A stretch of DNA of 6,777 bases from an uncultured Ruminococcus sp. (GCA_902767285.1 CACXHC010000074.1:1-6777), one strand, 5' to 3'; numbered from the stretch's first letter, positions 1 to 6,628 are shown. Numbers and translations are program-made. Notes: generated from the letters alone by a model not told the origin.

Positions 1-185
1 AAAACTTTTAATTGTGTAAAAATATTTATTTGCTAATTATAGAATGTTGATTGAAACACATAAAATTTATATAGTAAAAGTTTTTTTGCTTCTTTTTTTT
101 CAAAAAAAGAAGAGAAAATAAGCAACAAATTGGAGGTTTCTTGGAACTGTTGTTTTTTCGCAGTCACTTTTTTGTTTAAAAAGTG
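1..185. other. Gene-free A/T-rich intergenic region upstream of the infC promoter
   Basis: No reading frame of credible length or composition is visible on either strand. The stretch is very A/T-rich and holds two palindromes. One at 89-112 pairs CTTCTTTTT with AAAAAGAAG and could be the end of a transcription unit lying outside the window. The second at 165-185 pairs CACTTTTT with AAAAAGTG around a 5-nt loop and abuts the -35 box. No T-tract follows either arm in a position that would make it a convincing terminator. Their roles are unknown; the A/T-rich tract just before the promoter could act as an UP element, which is an inference. Confidence 0.6.
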
Positions 186-214
186 TTGACATTAAATTGA
201 ATGTGTGATATAAT
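186..214 (+). promoter_or_regulatory. Consensus SigA-type promoter of the infC-rpmI-rplT operon
   Basis: A perfect -35 hexamer TTGACA (186-191) and a perfect -10 hexamer TATAAT (209-214) are separated by exactly 17 bp, with TGTG just upstream of the -10. Transcription should begin near 218-222, giving a leader of roughly 175 nt before the infC start codon. A promoter this strong fits a ribosomal-protein operon whose output is then trimmed by the downstream attenuator. Both hexamers and the spacing are read directly from the sequence; the start site is inferred from normal spacing. Confidence 0.93.
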
Positions 215-216
215 TT

Positions 217-370
217 CAGGTGCAATAAAGCAGAGCAGTAAACGCTCTCACCTGTGGGGTATTGTCTGCACGGGTCAATACGTTAATTGAGAAAGCCGAG
301 ATGATATATAGATTTCGGCGGGGTTCTCGATGTGTTGACCGCAGACGAAGTTTATCGCCTGCGTTTTTTT
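217..370 (+). ncRNA. infC operon leader RNA, probable L20-type attenuation leader
   Basis: The untranslated leader shows several nested pairings. CAGGTG (217-222) pairs with CACCTG (249-254) and encloses AGAGC (232-236) with GCTCT (244-248). GAGAA (289-293) pairs with TTCTC (324-328) and encloses GCCGA (295-299) with TCGGC (315-319). GTCTGC (264-269) and GGTCAA (273-278) can pair long-range with GCAGAC (341-346) and TTGACC (335-340), which would consume the 5' arm of the terminator. A local hairpin, GTATTG (259-264) with CAATAC (276-281), competes with that pairing. In Bacillus subtilis the infC leader is controlled by L20 through transcription attenuation. Promoter position, leader size, downstream genes and terminator all match that arrangement. 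L20 binding itself is inferred, and I matched gene context and structure rather than a covariance model. Confidence 0.82.
340..370 (+). terminator. Intrinsic terminator (attenuator) in the infC leader
   Basis: CGCAGACGA (340-348) pairs with TCGCCTGCG (355-363) with one A-C mismatch and a 6-nt loop, followed by seven T residues (364-370). It lies only 10 nt upstream of the infC Shine-Dalgarno sequence, so it acts before the structural genes. Its 5' arm is also the target of an alternative long-range pairing with 264-278, the expected design of an attenuator with an antiterminator. L20 excess would be expected to favour this terminator form; that direction is taken from the B. subtilis system and is not visible here. 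Confidence 0.85.
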
Positions 371-380
371 AATCGGTTAT

Positions 381-397
381 GGAGGTGCTTAACAATT
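381..397 (+). promoter_or_regulatory. infC ribosome binding site with AUU start codon
   Basis: GGAGGTG (381-387) is a strong Shine-Dalgarno sequence, and the codon at the proper distance is ATT (395-397), beginning Ile/Met-Ser-Lys-Lys-Glu-Leu. No ATG, GTG or TTG lies at this distance. AUU initiation is a well-known feature of infC: IF3 discriminates against non-canonical start codons, so the codon makes infC translation self-limiting. This site decides the gene start. Confidence 0.92.
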
Positions 398-913
398 AGC
401 AAGAAGGAACTTTACATCAATGATGAAATTCGAGGAAAAGAGCTTAGAATTATAGATGCTGACGGCTCACAGTTGGGAATTATGTCTGCTCAGCAGGCTT
501 TATCTCATGCAGAGGAGCAAAATCTTGATCTGGTGATGATTTCGCCAAATGCGAAACCGCCGGTGTGCAAAATAATGGATTACGGTAAGTATCGCTTTGA
601 ACAGGCAAGACGAGAAAAAGAAAAACGTAAAAATCAAAAAGTTGTAGATATAAAAGAAGTAAGACTTTCGGTTAATATCGACACTCACGATTTTAATACA
701 AAACTCAATCATGCCGTTAGATTTCTTCAAAATGGCGATAAAGTAAAAGTGTCTATTCGCTTCAGAGGCAGAGAGGTTAGTCACCCTGAGGTCGGAGCAG
801 AGGTAATGAAAAGATTTGCTGATGCTTGTAATGAAACTGCCATAGTGGAAAAACAGCCGAAACTCGAAGGAAGAAGTATGCTTATGTTCCTGGCTCCCAA
901 GCCGATAAAGTGA
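395..913 (+). CDS. infC: Translation initiation factor IF-3
   Basis: IF3 binds the 30S subunit in the cytoplasm, keeps it apart from 50S, and checks the start-codon/initiator-tRNA match. From the ATT start the protein is 172 aa, a normal IF3 length. The N-terminal domain (about residues 5-75) contains the family signature around ISPNAKPPVCKIMDYGKY (49-66), followed by a basic linker rich in Lys/Arg/Glu. The C-terminal domain (about 85-172) contains EVRLS, the KVKVSIRFRGRE strand region and the LEGRSM segment that contact 16S rRNA. The start is set by GGAGG at 381-385 and the conserved N-terminus (SKKELYINDEIRG). An upstream in-frame GTG at 332 would add 21 residues encoded by the attenuator hairpin and lacks a ribosome binding site, so it is rejected. 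It is the first gene of the infC-rpmI-rplT operon, controlled by the leader attenuator and probably by IF3 acting on its own AUU codon. Confidence 0.98.
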   Translation: MSKKELYINDEIRGKELRIIDADGSQLGIMSAQQALSHAEEQNLDLVMISPNAKPPVCKIMDYGKYRFEQARREKEKRKNQKVVDIKEVRLSVNIDTHDFNTKLNHAVRFLQNGDKVKVSIRFRGREVSHPEVGAEVMKRFADACNETAIVEKQPKLEGRSMLMFLAPKPIK

Positions 914-920
914 TGCTCCT

Positions 921-947
921 TACTTTGTGCGGATATTTCGCAAAGTA
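921..947 (+). promoter_or_regulatory. Intercistronic hairpin between infC and rpmI
   Basis: TACTTTGTG (921-929) pairs with CGCAAAGTA (939-947), nine pairs including one G-T, around a 9-nt loop. It starts 8 nt after the infC stop and ends about 32 nt before the rpmI Shine-Dalgarno. Only a short T-run (954-957) follows some distance away, so it is not a good terminator. It could be an RNA processing or stability element that sets the ratio of IF3 to ribosomal-protein message. In E. coli the L20 operator includes this intergenic region, but no homology to that operator is claimed. Confidence 0.45.
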
Positions 948-994
948 TGGGATTTTGTAAGAAAGTATTAGAAAGCATAAGGAGGAAAAATATC

Positions 995-1192
995 ATGCCT
1001 AAAATTAAGACTCATAGTGGTGCAAAAAAGCGTTTCAAATTGTCTAAAAGCGGAAAAGTTATTCGTGCACACGCTAACAAAAGTCATATTCTTAACAAAA
1101 AGACCACTAAGCGTAAAAGAGGTTTAAGAAAAACAACTGTTGCCGATAAGACAAATGTTGCTCAAGTAAAAAGACTTATTCCTTACAAATAA
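995..1192 (+). CDS. rpmI: 50S ribosomal protein L35 (bL35)
   Basis: A 65-aa, highly basic protein of the large ribosomal subunit. It begins [15 protein letters not shown], the hallmark N-terminus of bL35, and ends with the family-typical segment VKRLIPYK. The middle carries the usual [16 protein letters not shown] stretch that packs into 23S rRNA. The start is ATG 995, preceded by AAGGAGG (979-985) at 9-nt spacing. An in-frame upstream ATG at 947 would add 16 residues absent from the family, and the Shine-Dalgarno would lie inside that extension. It is the second gene of the operon, 81 nt after infC, and the intergenic hairpin at 921-947 may tune its level. Full length and unremarkable. Confidence 0.98.
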   Translation: MPKIKTHSGAKKRFKLSKSGKVIRAHANKSHILNKKTTKRKRGLRKTTVADKTNVAQVKRLIPYK

Positions 1193-1235
1193 TCAACCTG
1201 TTTTTTATGTAATAAAGTGTATGGAGGTAATTTAA

Positions 1236-1592
1236 ATGGCACGAGTAAAAGGTGCGATGATGACTCGCAAGAGAAGAAAAAAGGTTTTAAAACTTGCTAA
1301 AGGTTATTGGGGTGCAAAAAGCAAGCACTTTAAAATGGCAAAGCAGGCTGTAAATAAATCGGGCAACTATGCTTATATTGGACGTAAACAGAAAAAAAGA
1401 TATTTCAGACGTCTTTGGATTTCCCGTATTAATGCCGCTTGCAAACTCAATGGTACAAATTATTCAACTTTTATGAACGGACTCAAAAAAGCAGGTATTA
1501 CGCTCAACCGTAAAATGCTTTCGGAGATCGCTATTGCAGATCCCAAGAGTTTCACAATGCTTGTAGAAAAAGCTAACAAGGCTCTTCAGTAA
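1236..1592 (+). CDS. rplT: 50S ribosomal protein L20 (bL20)
   Basis: L20 is an early-assembly protein that binds 23S rRNA domain II and is essential for building the 50S subunit. In several bacteria it also represses its own operon through an mRNA site imitating its rRNA target. The 118-aa product has the usual bL20 length. It begins [20 protein letters not shown], followed by [17 protein letters not shown] and the [19 protein letters not shown] signature (about 50-68), then the globular C-terminal half. The start is ATG 1236, with GGAGG at 1223-1227. It is the last gene of the operon, 43 nt after rpmI, and the terminator begins 8 nt after the stop codon. As the presumed effector of the leader at 217-370, it would close a feedback loop; the contact is inferred from the gene family and leader context. 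Confidence 0.98.
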   Translation: MARVKGAMMTRKRRKKVLKLAKGYWGAKSKHFKMAKQAVNKSGNYAYIGRKQKKRYFRRLWISRINAACKLNGTNYSTFMNGLKKAGITLNRKMLSEIAIADPKSFTMLVEKANKALQ

Positions 1593-1599
1593 TTTCACA

Positions 1600-1635
1600 C
1601 AGCACCTGAGGCATTTGTTCCTTAGGTGCTGTTTT
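1600..1635 (+). terminator. Intrinsic terminator of the infC-rpmI-rplT operon
   Basis: CAGCACCTGAGG (1600-1611) pairs with CCTTAGGTGCTG (1620-1631), twelve pairs with a single G-T, around an 8-nt loop, followed by TTTT (1632-1635). It lies directly behind the rplT stop. The T-run is short but the stem is strong. The next start codon is only 21 nt beyond it, which leaves little room for a separate promoter and suggests some read-through. Confidence 0.85.
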
Positions 1636-1656
1636 CAAATATGGTGTTTTGTAAAA

Positions 1657-2241
1657 ATGAATAACGATAATTCGCTCCTCATAAGTGCCGAACCTGAACT
1701 GCCTGAGTATGCTCCGATTTTAAGAGTTCTTACGGCAGTGGCTTATATGGGGATTTTTGCAGGATTTATGGGATTGCTTGCATCTTTACTGCCGTTTGTT
1801 TCTTCGGGCAGAGATGTAAAAGAAAATATGATTATGTCTTTAATAGCAGTCTTATTTTTTACAGTTTCGGCGATTGTTTTTTCGATTATAGATAAAAAGA
1901 AAAAAGCCGATTTTTTAAAAAATAATGAGAATTTGCTCAAAAATGCCGTTAAATATTCCGGAGAAGTTGTTTCGTGCGAAAAGCAAATCAAAAAAATAAA
2001 GTACGGCAATCGTGATTTCGAAGAGGTCACATGGGTGTTCATTATTAAATATAAAGATGAAAAAAACGATATTGTTACCGTAAAAAGCGGTAAATATCTG
2101 AATGATATATCAAATGTTCTCGGCGGTGTTTCGGTAGATGTGCTTAAAAAGTCAGATGGAACATACGCTTTTGAAAATTTTTGTACATTAGGTGATAATA
2201 AAATCAGTCTTGATGTGAGTGAGGTGGAAATCTCGGATTGA
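1657..2241 (+). CDS. Hypothetical two-helix membrane protein with a C-terminal soluble domain
   Basis: I do not recognise this 194-aa protein with confidence. Residues 24-48 and 58-78 are hydrophobic and likely form two membrane helices. A Lys-rich stretch (DKKKKADF) follows, which by the positive-inside rule puts the C-terminal part in the cytoplasm. Residues 95-185 look like a beta-rich domain (SGEVVSCEKQ, then EVTWVFIIKYKDEKND and VTVKSGKYL), loosely recalling DUF3592-type domains, but this is a weak impression. The ATG at 1657 is chosen because the upstream in-frame extension (to 1615) would run through the rplT terminator. No good Shine-Dalgarno precedes it; GGTG at 1643-1646 is the best match. 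Its stop overlaps the TTG start of the methyltransferase by 4 nt, implying cotranslation. It has no evident link to ribosome function apart from position. Confidence 0.8.
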   Translation: MNNDNSLLISAEPELPEYAPILRVLTAVAYMGIFAGFMGLLASLLPFVSSGRDVKENMIMSLIAVLFFTVSAIVFSIIDKKKKADFLKNNENLLKNAVKYSGEVVSCEKQIKKIKYGNRDFEEVTWVFIIKYKDEKNDIVTVKSGKYLNDISNVLGGVSVDVLKKSDGTYAFENFCTLGDNKISLDVSEVEISD

Positions 2242-3032
2242 ATATCAAAAAAATTACAAGCAAAGACAATGATATTATAAAATATACAGCAAAGCTCGTT
2301 AAAAATTCGTCATATCGAAAAAGCGAGGCACGTTTTACGGCGGAGGGAGTCAGAGTTTGTGCAGACGGTGTTCTGTCGGGATTCTCGCCCGAAATGTTTA
2401 TTTTTACCGATAATGCCAAAACAAAATATCCCGAAGATTTTAAAAGAATAGCCGAGAAATCGAAATCTCTGTACGAAATTTCGGCTGATGTTTTTTCAAA
2501 AATAAGTGATACAAAATCGCCACAGGGCTTTTTTTGTGTATATAATATGCTTGACAAACCGAAATTTCCGTATAGAATAAATAAAAGGGGGAATTATCTT
2601 GCTCTTGAGTGTGTGCAAGACCCCTCAAACGTGGGAACTATACTCCGAACTGCCGAAGCGTTGGGAATAGAAGGCATAATCATGTCCGGTGACTGCTGTG
2701 ACGCATATTCTCCAAAAGTTGTAAGAGGCAGTATGGGGGCGGTCTTTCGTCTGCCTATAATGATTATCGAAGATTTTACAAGCTATATATCGAAGTTATC
2801 TGAAAGCGGTGTCGAAACTTTTGCGTCTGTTCCTTCTGTTGATGCCGAAAGTATCACCGATATAAAATTTGACGGCGGTGTAATGCTTATCGGCAACGAG
2901 GGCAACGGTTTAAGCGAAAAAACTATTTCGGTATGCAAGCGAAAAATAACTATCCGCATGAAAGGGCGTGCGGAGTCGCTCAACGCTGCCGCAGCAGGGG
3001 CAGTTCTTATTTGGGAAATGATGCGGGGGTGA
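2238..3032 (+). CDS. TrmH/SpoU-family RNA 2'-O-methyltransferase
   Basis: A SPOUT-class enzyme that transfers a methyl group from S-adenosylmethionine to a ribose 2'-OH in rRNA or tRNA. The 264-aa product has an N-terminal RNA-binding domain of the SpoU_sub_bind type (about 1-100: ITSKDNDIIKYTAKL, then ARFTAEGVRV). The C-terminal knotted catalytic domain shows all three motifs: motif 1 DPSNVGTILRTAEALG (128-143, with N131 and R137), motif 2 LIGNEGNGLS (217-226) and motif 3 IRMKGRAESLNAAAA (239-253, with E246 and N249). The start is TTG 2238, with GAGGTGG at 2221-2227, and it gives the family's usual N-terminus. It overlaps the previous stop by 4 nt and ends one base before the dprA ATG, so the three genes are probably translationally coupled. 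B. subtilis YsgA/RlmP (23S rRNA Gm2553) is a candidate relative; the target cannot be assigned from sequence alone. Confidence 0.93.
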   Translation: MNIKKITSKDNDIIKYTAKLVKNSSYRKSEARFTAEGVRVCADGVLSGFSPEMFIFTDNAKTKYPEDFKRIAEKSKSLYEISADVFSKISDTKSPQGFFCVYNMLDKPKFPYRINKRGNYLALECVQDPSNVGTILRTAEALGIEGIIMSGDCCDAYSPKVVRGSMGAVFRLPIMIIEDFTSYISKLSESGVETFASVPSVDAESITDIKFDGGVMLIGNEGNGLSEKTISVCKRKITIRMKGRAESLNAAAAGAVLIWEMMRG

Positions 3033-3033
3033 C

Positions 3034-4491
3034 ATGATGAACGATCAAACAGCTTATTGGCTGTGGATACAGCAGGTTATAGGATATGGGTCTGTAAAAA
3101 TCGATTCCATATTACCGAATTATACATTTGCCGAAGATTTTTATACTGCATCTATTGATGATAAAATAAGACTCGGCTGTTTCAGAAAATCGGATATTCC
3201 GAAATTAAAAAATACGTCTTTGGATGATGCCAAAAATCTGATAAAAAAATGTAAAAATTTGGGAATAGATATAGTTTCATACGGTGATGAAATATATCCC
3301 GATATGCTTCGCCACATATCGGCTCCGCCTGCGGTGTTGTTCGTCAAAGGTGATTTGGGTGTTATTTCCGAATATTTGAGCATAGCTGTAATAGGCACAC
3401 GCTCGGCGACTGTTTTGGGCAAAAAAGCGTCGTTCAATATCGGATACGCTTTCGCACAAAGTAATGTTTGTACAGTCAGCGGAGGAGCGAAGGGAATAGA
3501 CGCACAGTCGCACGTTGGTGCTTTGCACGGAAAAGGAAAGACAGTCTGTGTACTTGGCTGCGGTCATGAGTGCGGATATTTGAGTGATTTTGAATCTACC
3601 CGCAAGGCTATTGCTCAAAACGGAGCTGTAATAAGCGAGTATCCGCCCGATTTTAAGCCCACAAAATATACTTTTCCTATGAGAAATCGTATAATAAGCG
3701 GTATTTCCAGCGGAGTAATTGTTGTTGAAGCCGGCGAGAAAAGCGGAACAAATATAACTGTCAACTGTGCTTTGGAGCAGGGGCGAGATGTGTTTGTTTA
3801 TGCTCCGCTTGCTTACAGGGGTACGTCTATCGGTACAAGAAATCTGATAGAGGACGGAGCAATTCCCATCAACAATATGTCTGATATAAAAAAAGAGTAT
3901 CCTGATTATTTTAATATAACTTTGGAAAAATCGCAACTTCCTGAAGAACCCGTTGCCGAAAATTCCGAAATTTCGGACGATTCCGAAAAAAATATCGGGT
4001 ACAGCGATGAACAAATGGATATGATTATAAATAAAGTAAAAATGGAATTTCCGATTTTTTACAAAGTTGATATTCTCTCTCAAATTCCGATGGAGATTTT
4101 GGAGAAAGTTCATTTTGCCATGACCGACCGTGAAAAAGTCGAGTGGCTTAGTCTGGCGAAAAAATATATAAACATCGAAAAAGTTGTAGACGAGTATCTG
4201 TTAGTGTTGAAAAGCACATCTGATATGGAAAATACGGATATTGAAAGCGAATTCCAACCCGAAAAATCTGTTATTGGCGGAGATGTGGTAGAAAATCTGT
4301 CAGATGACGCAATATCTGTAATTAAAGCGATAAAAGAAAAAGATTTTCAAGTTGACTGTATTGTGGAAAACACCGGACTTTCGACAGCGAGAGTTCATTC
4401 AGCTCTTACCGAACTTGAAATAAACGATATTATTGAAGTTATTGACGGAAGGTCTTATCAATTAAAGGTGGATATTCCGGAAAAATTATAA
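3034..4491 (+). CDS. dprA: DNA-processing protein DprA (Smf), with an unusual long insert
   Basis: DprA binds incoming single-stranded DNA in the cytoplasm and loads RecA during natural transformation; it is also conserved in bacteria not known to be competent. Residues 5-75 form a helical N-terminal region (WIQQVIGYGSVKI recalls helix-hairpin-helix/SAM). The Rossmann-type core (about 80-285) shows GTRSATVLG (121-129), SGGAKGIDAQSH (149-160), SEYPP (201-205), FPMRNRIISGISSGVIVVEA (214-233), SGTNIT (237-242) and LIEDGA (271-276). A winged-helix C-terminus follows (about 424-477). At 485 aa it is well above the usual 300-380 because of an insert at about 290-420. The YPxxN loop reads YLSDFES (182-188), and the usual PG loop reads YAPLAY. 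ATG 3034 or ATG 3037 may start it; GGGGGTG at 3025-3031 fits 3037 slightly better. topA follows after 28 nt, the same order as smf-topA in Bacillus. Confidence 0.95.
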   Translation: MMNDQTAYWLWIQQVIGYGSVKIDSILPNYTFAEDFYTASIDDKIRLGCFRKSDIPKLKNTSLDDAKNLIKKCKNLGIDIVSYGDEIYPDMLRHISAPPAVLFVKGDLGVISEYLSIAVIGTRSATVLGKKASFNIGYAFAQSNVCTVSGGAKGIDAQSHVGALHGKGKTVCVLGCGHECGYLSDFESTRKAIAQNGAVISEYPPDFKPTKYTFPMRNRIISGISSGVIVVEAGEKSGTNITVNCALEQGRDVFVYAPLAYRGTSIGTRNLIEDGAIPINNMSDIKKEYPDYFNITLEKSQLPEEPVAENSEISDDSEKNIGYSDEQMDMIINKVKMEFPIFYKVDILSQIPMEILEKVHFAMTDREKVEWLSLAKKYINIEKVVDEYLLVLKSTSDMENTDIESEFQPEKSVIGGDVVENLSDDAISVIKAIKEKDFQVDCIVENTGLSTARVHSALTELEINDIIEVIDGRSYQLKVDIPEKL

Positions 4492-4519
4492 AAAACCAAA
4501 AAGCGGAGGTATATTGTTA

Positions 4520-6595
4520 ATGTCCGATTTAGTAATAGTTGAGTCGCCTTCCAAGGCACATACGATAAAAAAATATTTGGGAAGCGGATACGAGGTTCTC
4601 GCATCTAAAGGTCATGTAAGAGATTTGCCCGTAAAAAGGCTCGGTGTAGATGTTAAAAAGGATTTTGAGCCAAAATATGAGATAATGAAGGATAAGGCTG
4701 CACTTGTTGAGGAGCTAAAAGCAGCAGTTGAAAAGTGTGACAATGTATATCTTGCAACCGACCCCGACCGTGAAGGAGAAGCTATATCGTGGCATCTTGC
4801 TTATATTTTAGGATTGCCTCTCAACAGCAAAAACAGAATCGAATTTCACGAGATAACTAAAACGGGTGTTGCAAATGGAATGGCAAATCCTCGTTCGATA
4901 GATATAGATTTGGTAAACGCACAGCAGGCAAGAAGAGTTCTTGACAGACTTGTTGGATATAAACTCAGTCCGTTCATATCGCAGAAGATAAGAAGAGGAC
5001 TGTCGGCGGGCAGAGTGCAGTCTGTGGCTTTAAAAATAGTTGTGGACAGGGAAGAAGAGATACGAAAATTCAAGCCCGAAGAGTATTGGACAATAGACGG
5101 AAAATTTATTCCAAAAGGAAGCCGAAAAGTATTTTCGGCACTTCTTCACTCTCATGACGGCGAAAAAGTACAAATCACAAATGCCGATGAAGCAAACAAA
5201 ATTCTTGAGGATTTAAAGGACGTTGATTTTACTGTTTCGGCAGTAAAGCACGGCACACGCAAAAAACAGCCGGCACCGCCATTTATTACATCTACACTCC
5301 AGCAAGACGCATCACGAAAACTCGGTTTTCAGTCAAAAAGAACGATGAAGGTCGCACAGGAGCTTTACGAAGGTGTTTCGGTATCGAATATAGGAGCTAC
5401 GGGTCTTATAACGTATATGAGAACCGACTCTCTGCGTATATCCGATGAAGCTAAGGCAGACGCTAAAAAATATATTGAAAACGAGTGGGGTCAGAAATAT
5501 CTTCCTCCGAAACCTCGTGATTTTAAGTCGAGAAGCAACGCTCAGGACGGACACGAAGCTATCAGACCAACAATGATAGATTTAACTCCCGACAGCATTA
5601 AAGGCGATCTTACATCAGACCAATACAAATTGTATAAACTAATTTGGGAAAGATTTATTGCATCTCAAATGGCTGAATGTATTCAGAAAACAACTCAGGC
5701 GGATATTGAGGGAAAAGGCTACATATTCAAAGCAAGCGGTTATTATGTCGATTTTGACGGATTCACCGTTTTGTATGTTGAAGGCAAGGATACTGAAGAG
5801 GAGAAAGCAACCGAGCTTCCGCCTTTGACAAAGGATATGTCGGTCAAGTCGAAGGAGATAAACGGAAATCAGCATTTCACACAGCCTCCGGCACGATACA
5901 CCGAAGCTTCTCTTATAAAAGCTCTTGAGGAAAACGGAATCGGCAGACCTTCGACATATTCGGCAACGATAACAACTCTTGTATCAAGAAGCTATGTCGA
6001 GCGAAAAAGTAAGACTCTTTACCCCACCGAACTCGGAGAGGCTATCACAAAATTAATGGCGGCTCATTTTCCGAAGATAGTCAATGTCAAGTTCACAGCA
6101 CAAATGGAATCGGAGCTTGACCAAGTTGAAAGCGGAAACGAAAAATGGGTGGAGCTTTTGCATACGTTCTATGATGATTTTTCTCAGACTCTCAAAGTCG
6201 CAAAAGAAGATATGAAAGATACAAAAATCGAACTCGACAGCGACAAAACAGATTATGTCTGCGAAAACTGCGGTAAACCTATGGTTTATAAATACGGAAA
6301 ATTTGGAAAATTTATTGCTTGTTCAGGCTGGCCCGACTGTAAAACAACAAAAAAAATAGTCGAAAAGTTAGACGTTCCCTGTCCCAAGTGCGGTGGAGAT
6401 ATAGTTGTTAAAAAGACGGGCAAAGGAAAAATTTTCTACGGCTGTTCGAGCTATCCAAATTGTGATTTTGCATCATGGAACGAGCCGACTAATGAAAAAT
6501 GTCCCAAATGCGGTGGCATGATGTTCAAAAAGGCGGGGAAAGTCCCAAAGCTCGTCTGTGGCGGAGAATGTGCCAAGAAAGCGGAAACTAAGTAA
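4520..6595 (+). CDS. topA: DNA topoisomerase I (type IA)
   Basis: Relaxes negative supercoils by transient single-strand cleavage through a 5'-phosphotyrosine link. The 691-aa product is of normal Firmicutes length. The TOPRIM domain (about 3-115) carries E8 in VIVESPSKA and the metal-binding DPDREGEA (81-88). The cleavage domain includes NAQQARRVLDRLVGYKLSP (133-151), GLSAGRVQSVAL (160-171), and the active-site segment GLITYMRTDS (295-304) with catalytic Y299 and R301. HEAIRPT (345-351) and ENGIGRPSTYSATI (471-484) are also conserved. The C-terminus has three tetracysteine zinc motifs: C581/C584/C601/C607, C621/C624/C642/C648 and C661/C664/C680/C684. ATG 4520 is chosen: GCGGAGGT (4503-4510) precedes it at 10-nt spacing, and a TTG at 4514 would sit too close. 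It lies 28 nt after dprA and is probably cotranscribed with it. Intact, with no missing key residue. Confidence 0.98.
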   Translation: MSDLVIVESPSKAHTIKKYLGSGYEVLASKGHVRDLPVKRLGVDVKKDFEPKYEIMKDKAALVEELKAAVEKCDNVYLATDPDREGEAISWHLAYILGLPLNSKNRIEFHEITKTGVANGMANPRSIDIDLVNAQQARRVLDRLVGYKLSPFISQKIRRGLSAGRVQSVALKIVVDREEEIRKFKPEEYWTIDGKFIPKGSRKVFSALLHSHDGEKVQITNADEANKILEDLKDVDFTVSAVKHGTRKKQPAPPFITSTLQQDASRKLGFQSKRTMKVAQELYEGVSVSNIGATGLITYMRTDSLRISDEAKADAKKYIENEWGQKYLPPKPRDFKSRSNAQDGHEAIRPTMIDLTPDSIKGDLTSDQYKLYKLIWERFIASQMAECIQKTTQADIEGKGYIFKASGYYVDFDGFTVLYVEGKDTEEEKATELPPLTKDMSVKSKEINGNQHFTQPPARYTEASLIKALEENGIGRPSTYSATITTLVSRSYVERKSKTLYPTELGEAITKLMAAHFPKIVNVKFTAQMESELDQVESGNEKWVELLHTFYDDFSQTLKVAKEDMKDTKIELDSDKTDYVCENCGKPMVYKYGKFGKFIACSGWPDCKTTKKIVEKLDVPCPKCGGDIVVKKTGKGKIFYGCSSYPNCDFASWNEPTNEKCPKCGGMMFKKAGKVPKLVCGGECAKKAETK

Positions 6596-6628
6596 TTTTC
6601 GGGGGAGTTTCTCTCACGGGGGATTTTT

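Noticed and set aside
47..75. Possible second promoter TTGATT-17 bp-TATAGT
   Set aside because: Both boxes are imperfect and the region is so A/T-rich that such matches are expected by chance. No gene or leader starts there, and the perfect promoter at 186-214 explains the operon.
165..185. Palindrome CACTTTTT/AAAAAGTG beside the -35 box as a repressor operator
   Set aside because: The arms are mostly T and A runs and match no operator I recognise; regulation of this operon is already accounted for by the leader.
332..394. GTG-initiated N-terminal extension of IF3
   Set aside because: It has no ribosome binding site, its codons cover the attenuator stem and T-tract, and IF3 proteins lack such an extension.
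3277..4113. 278-codon open frame on the minus strand inside dprA
   Set aside because: It lies entirely opposite a well-supported dprA, has a low-complexity Ile/Phe/Tyr/Arg-rich composition with no recognisable motif, and lacks a convincing ribosome binding site. It is a shadow of the + strand codon pattern.
4514..4519. TTG at 4514 as the topA start
   Set aside because: It is only 4 nt from the GGAGG at 4505-4509, whereas ATG 4520 has usable spacing and gives the conserved MSDLVIVESPSKA start.
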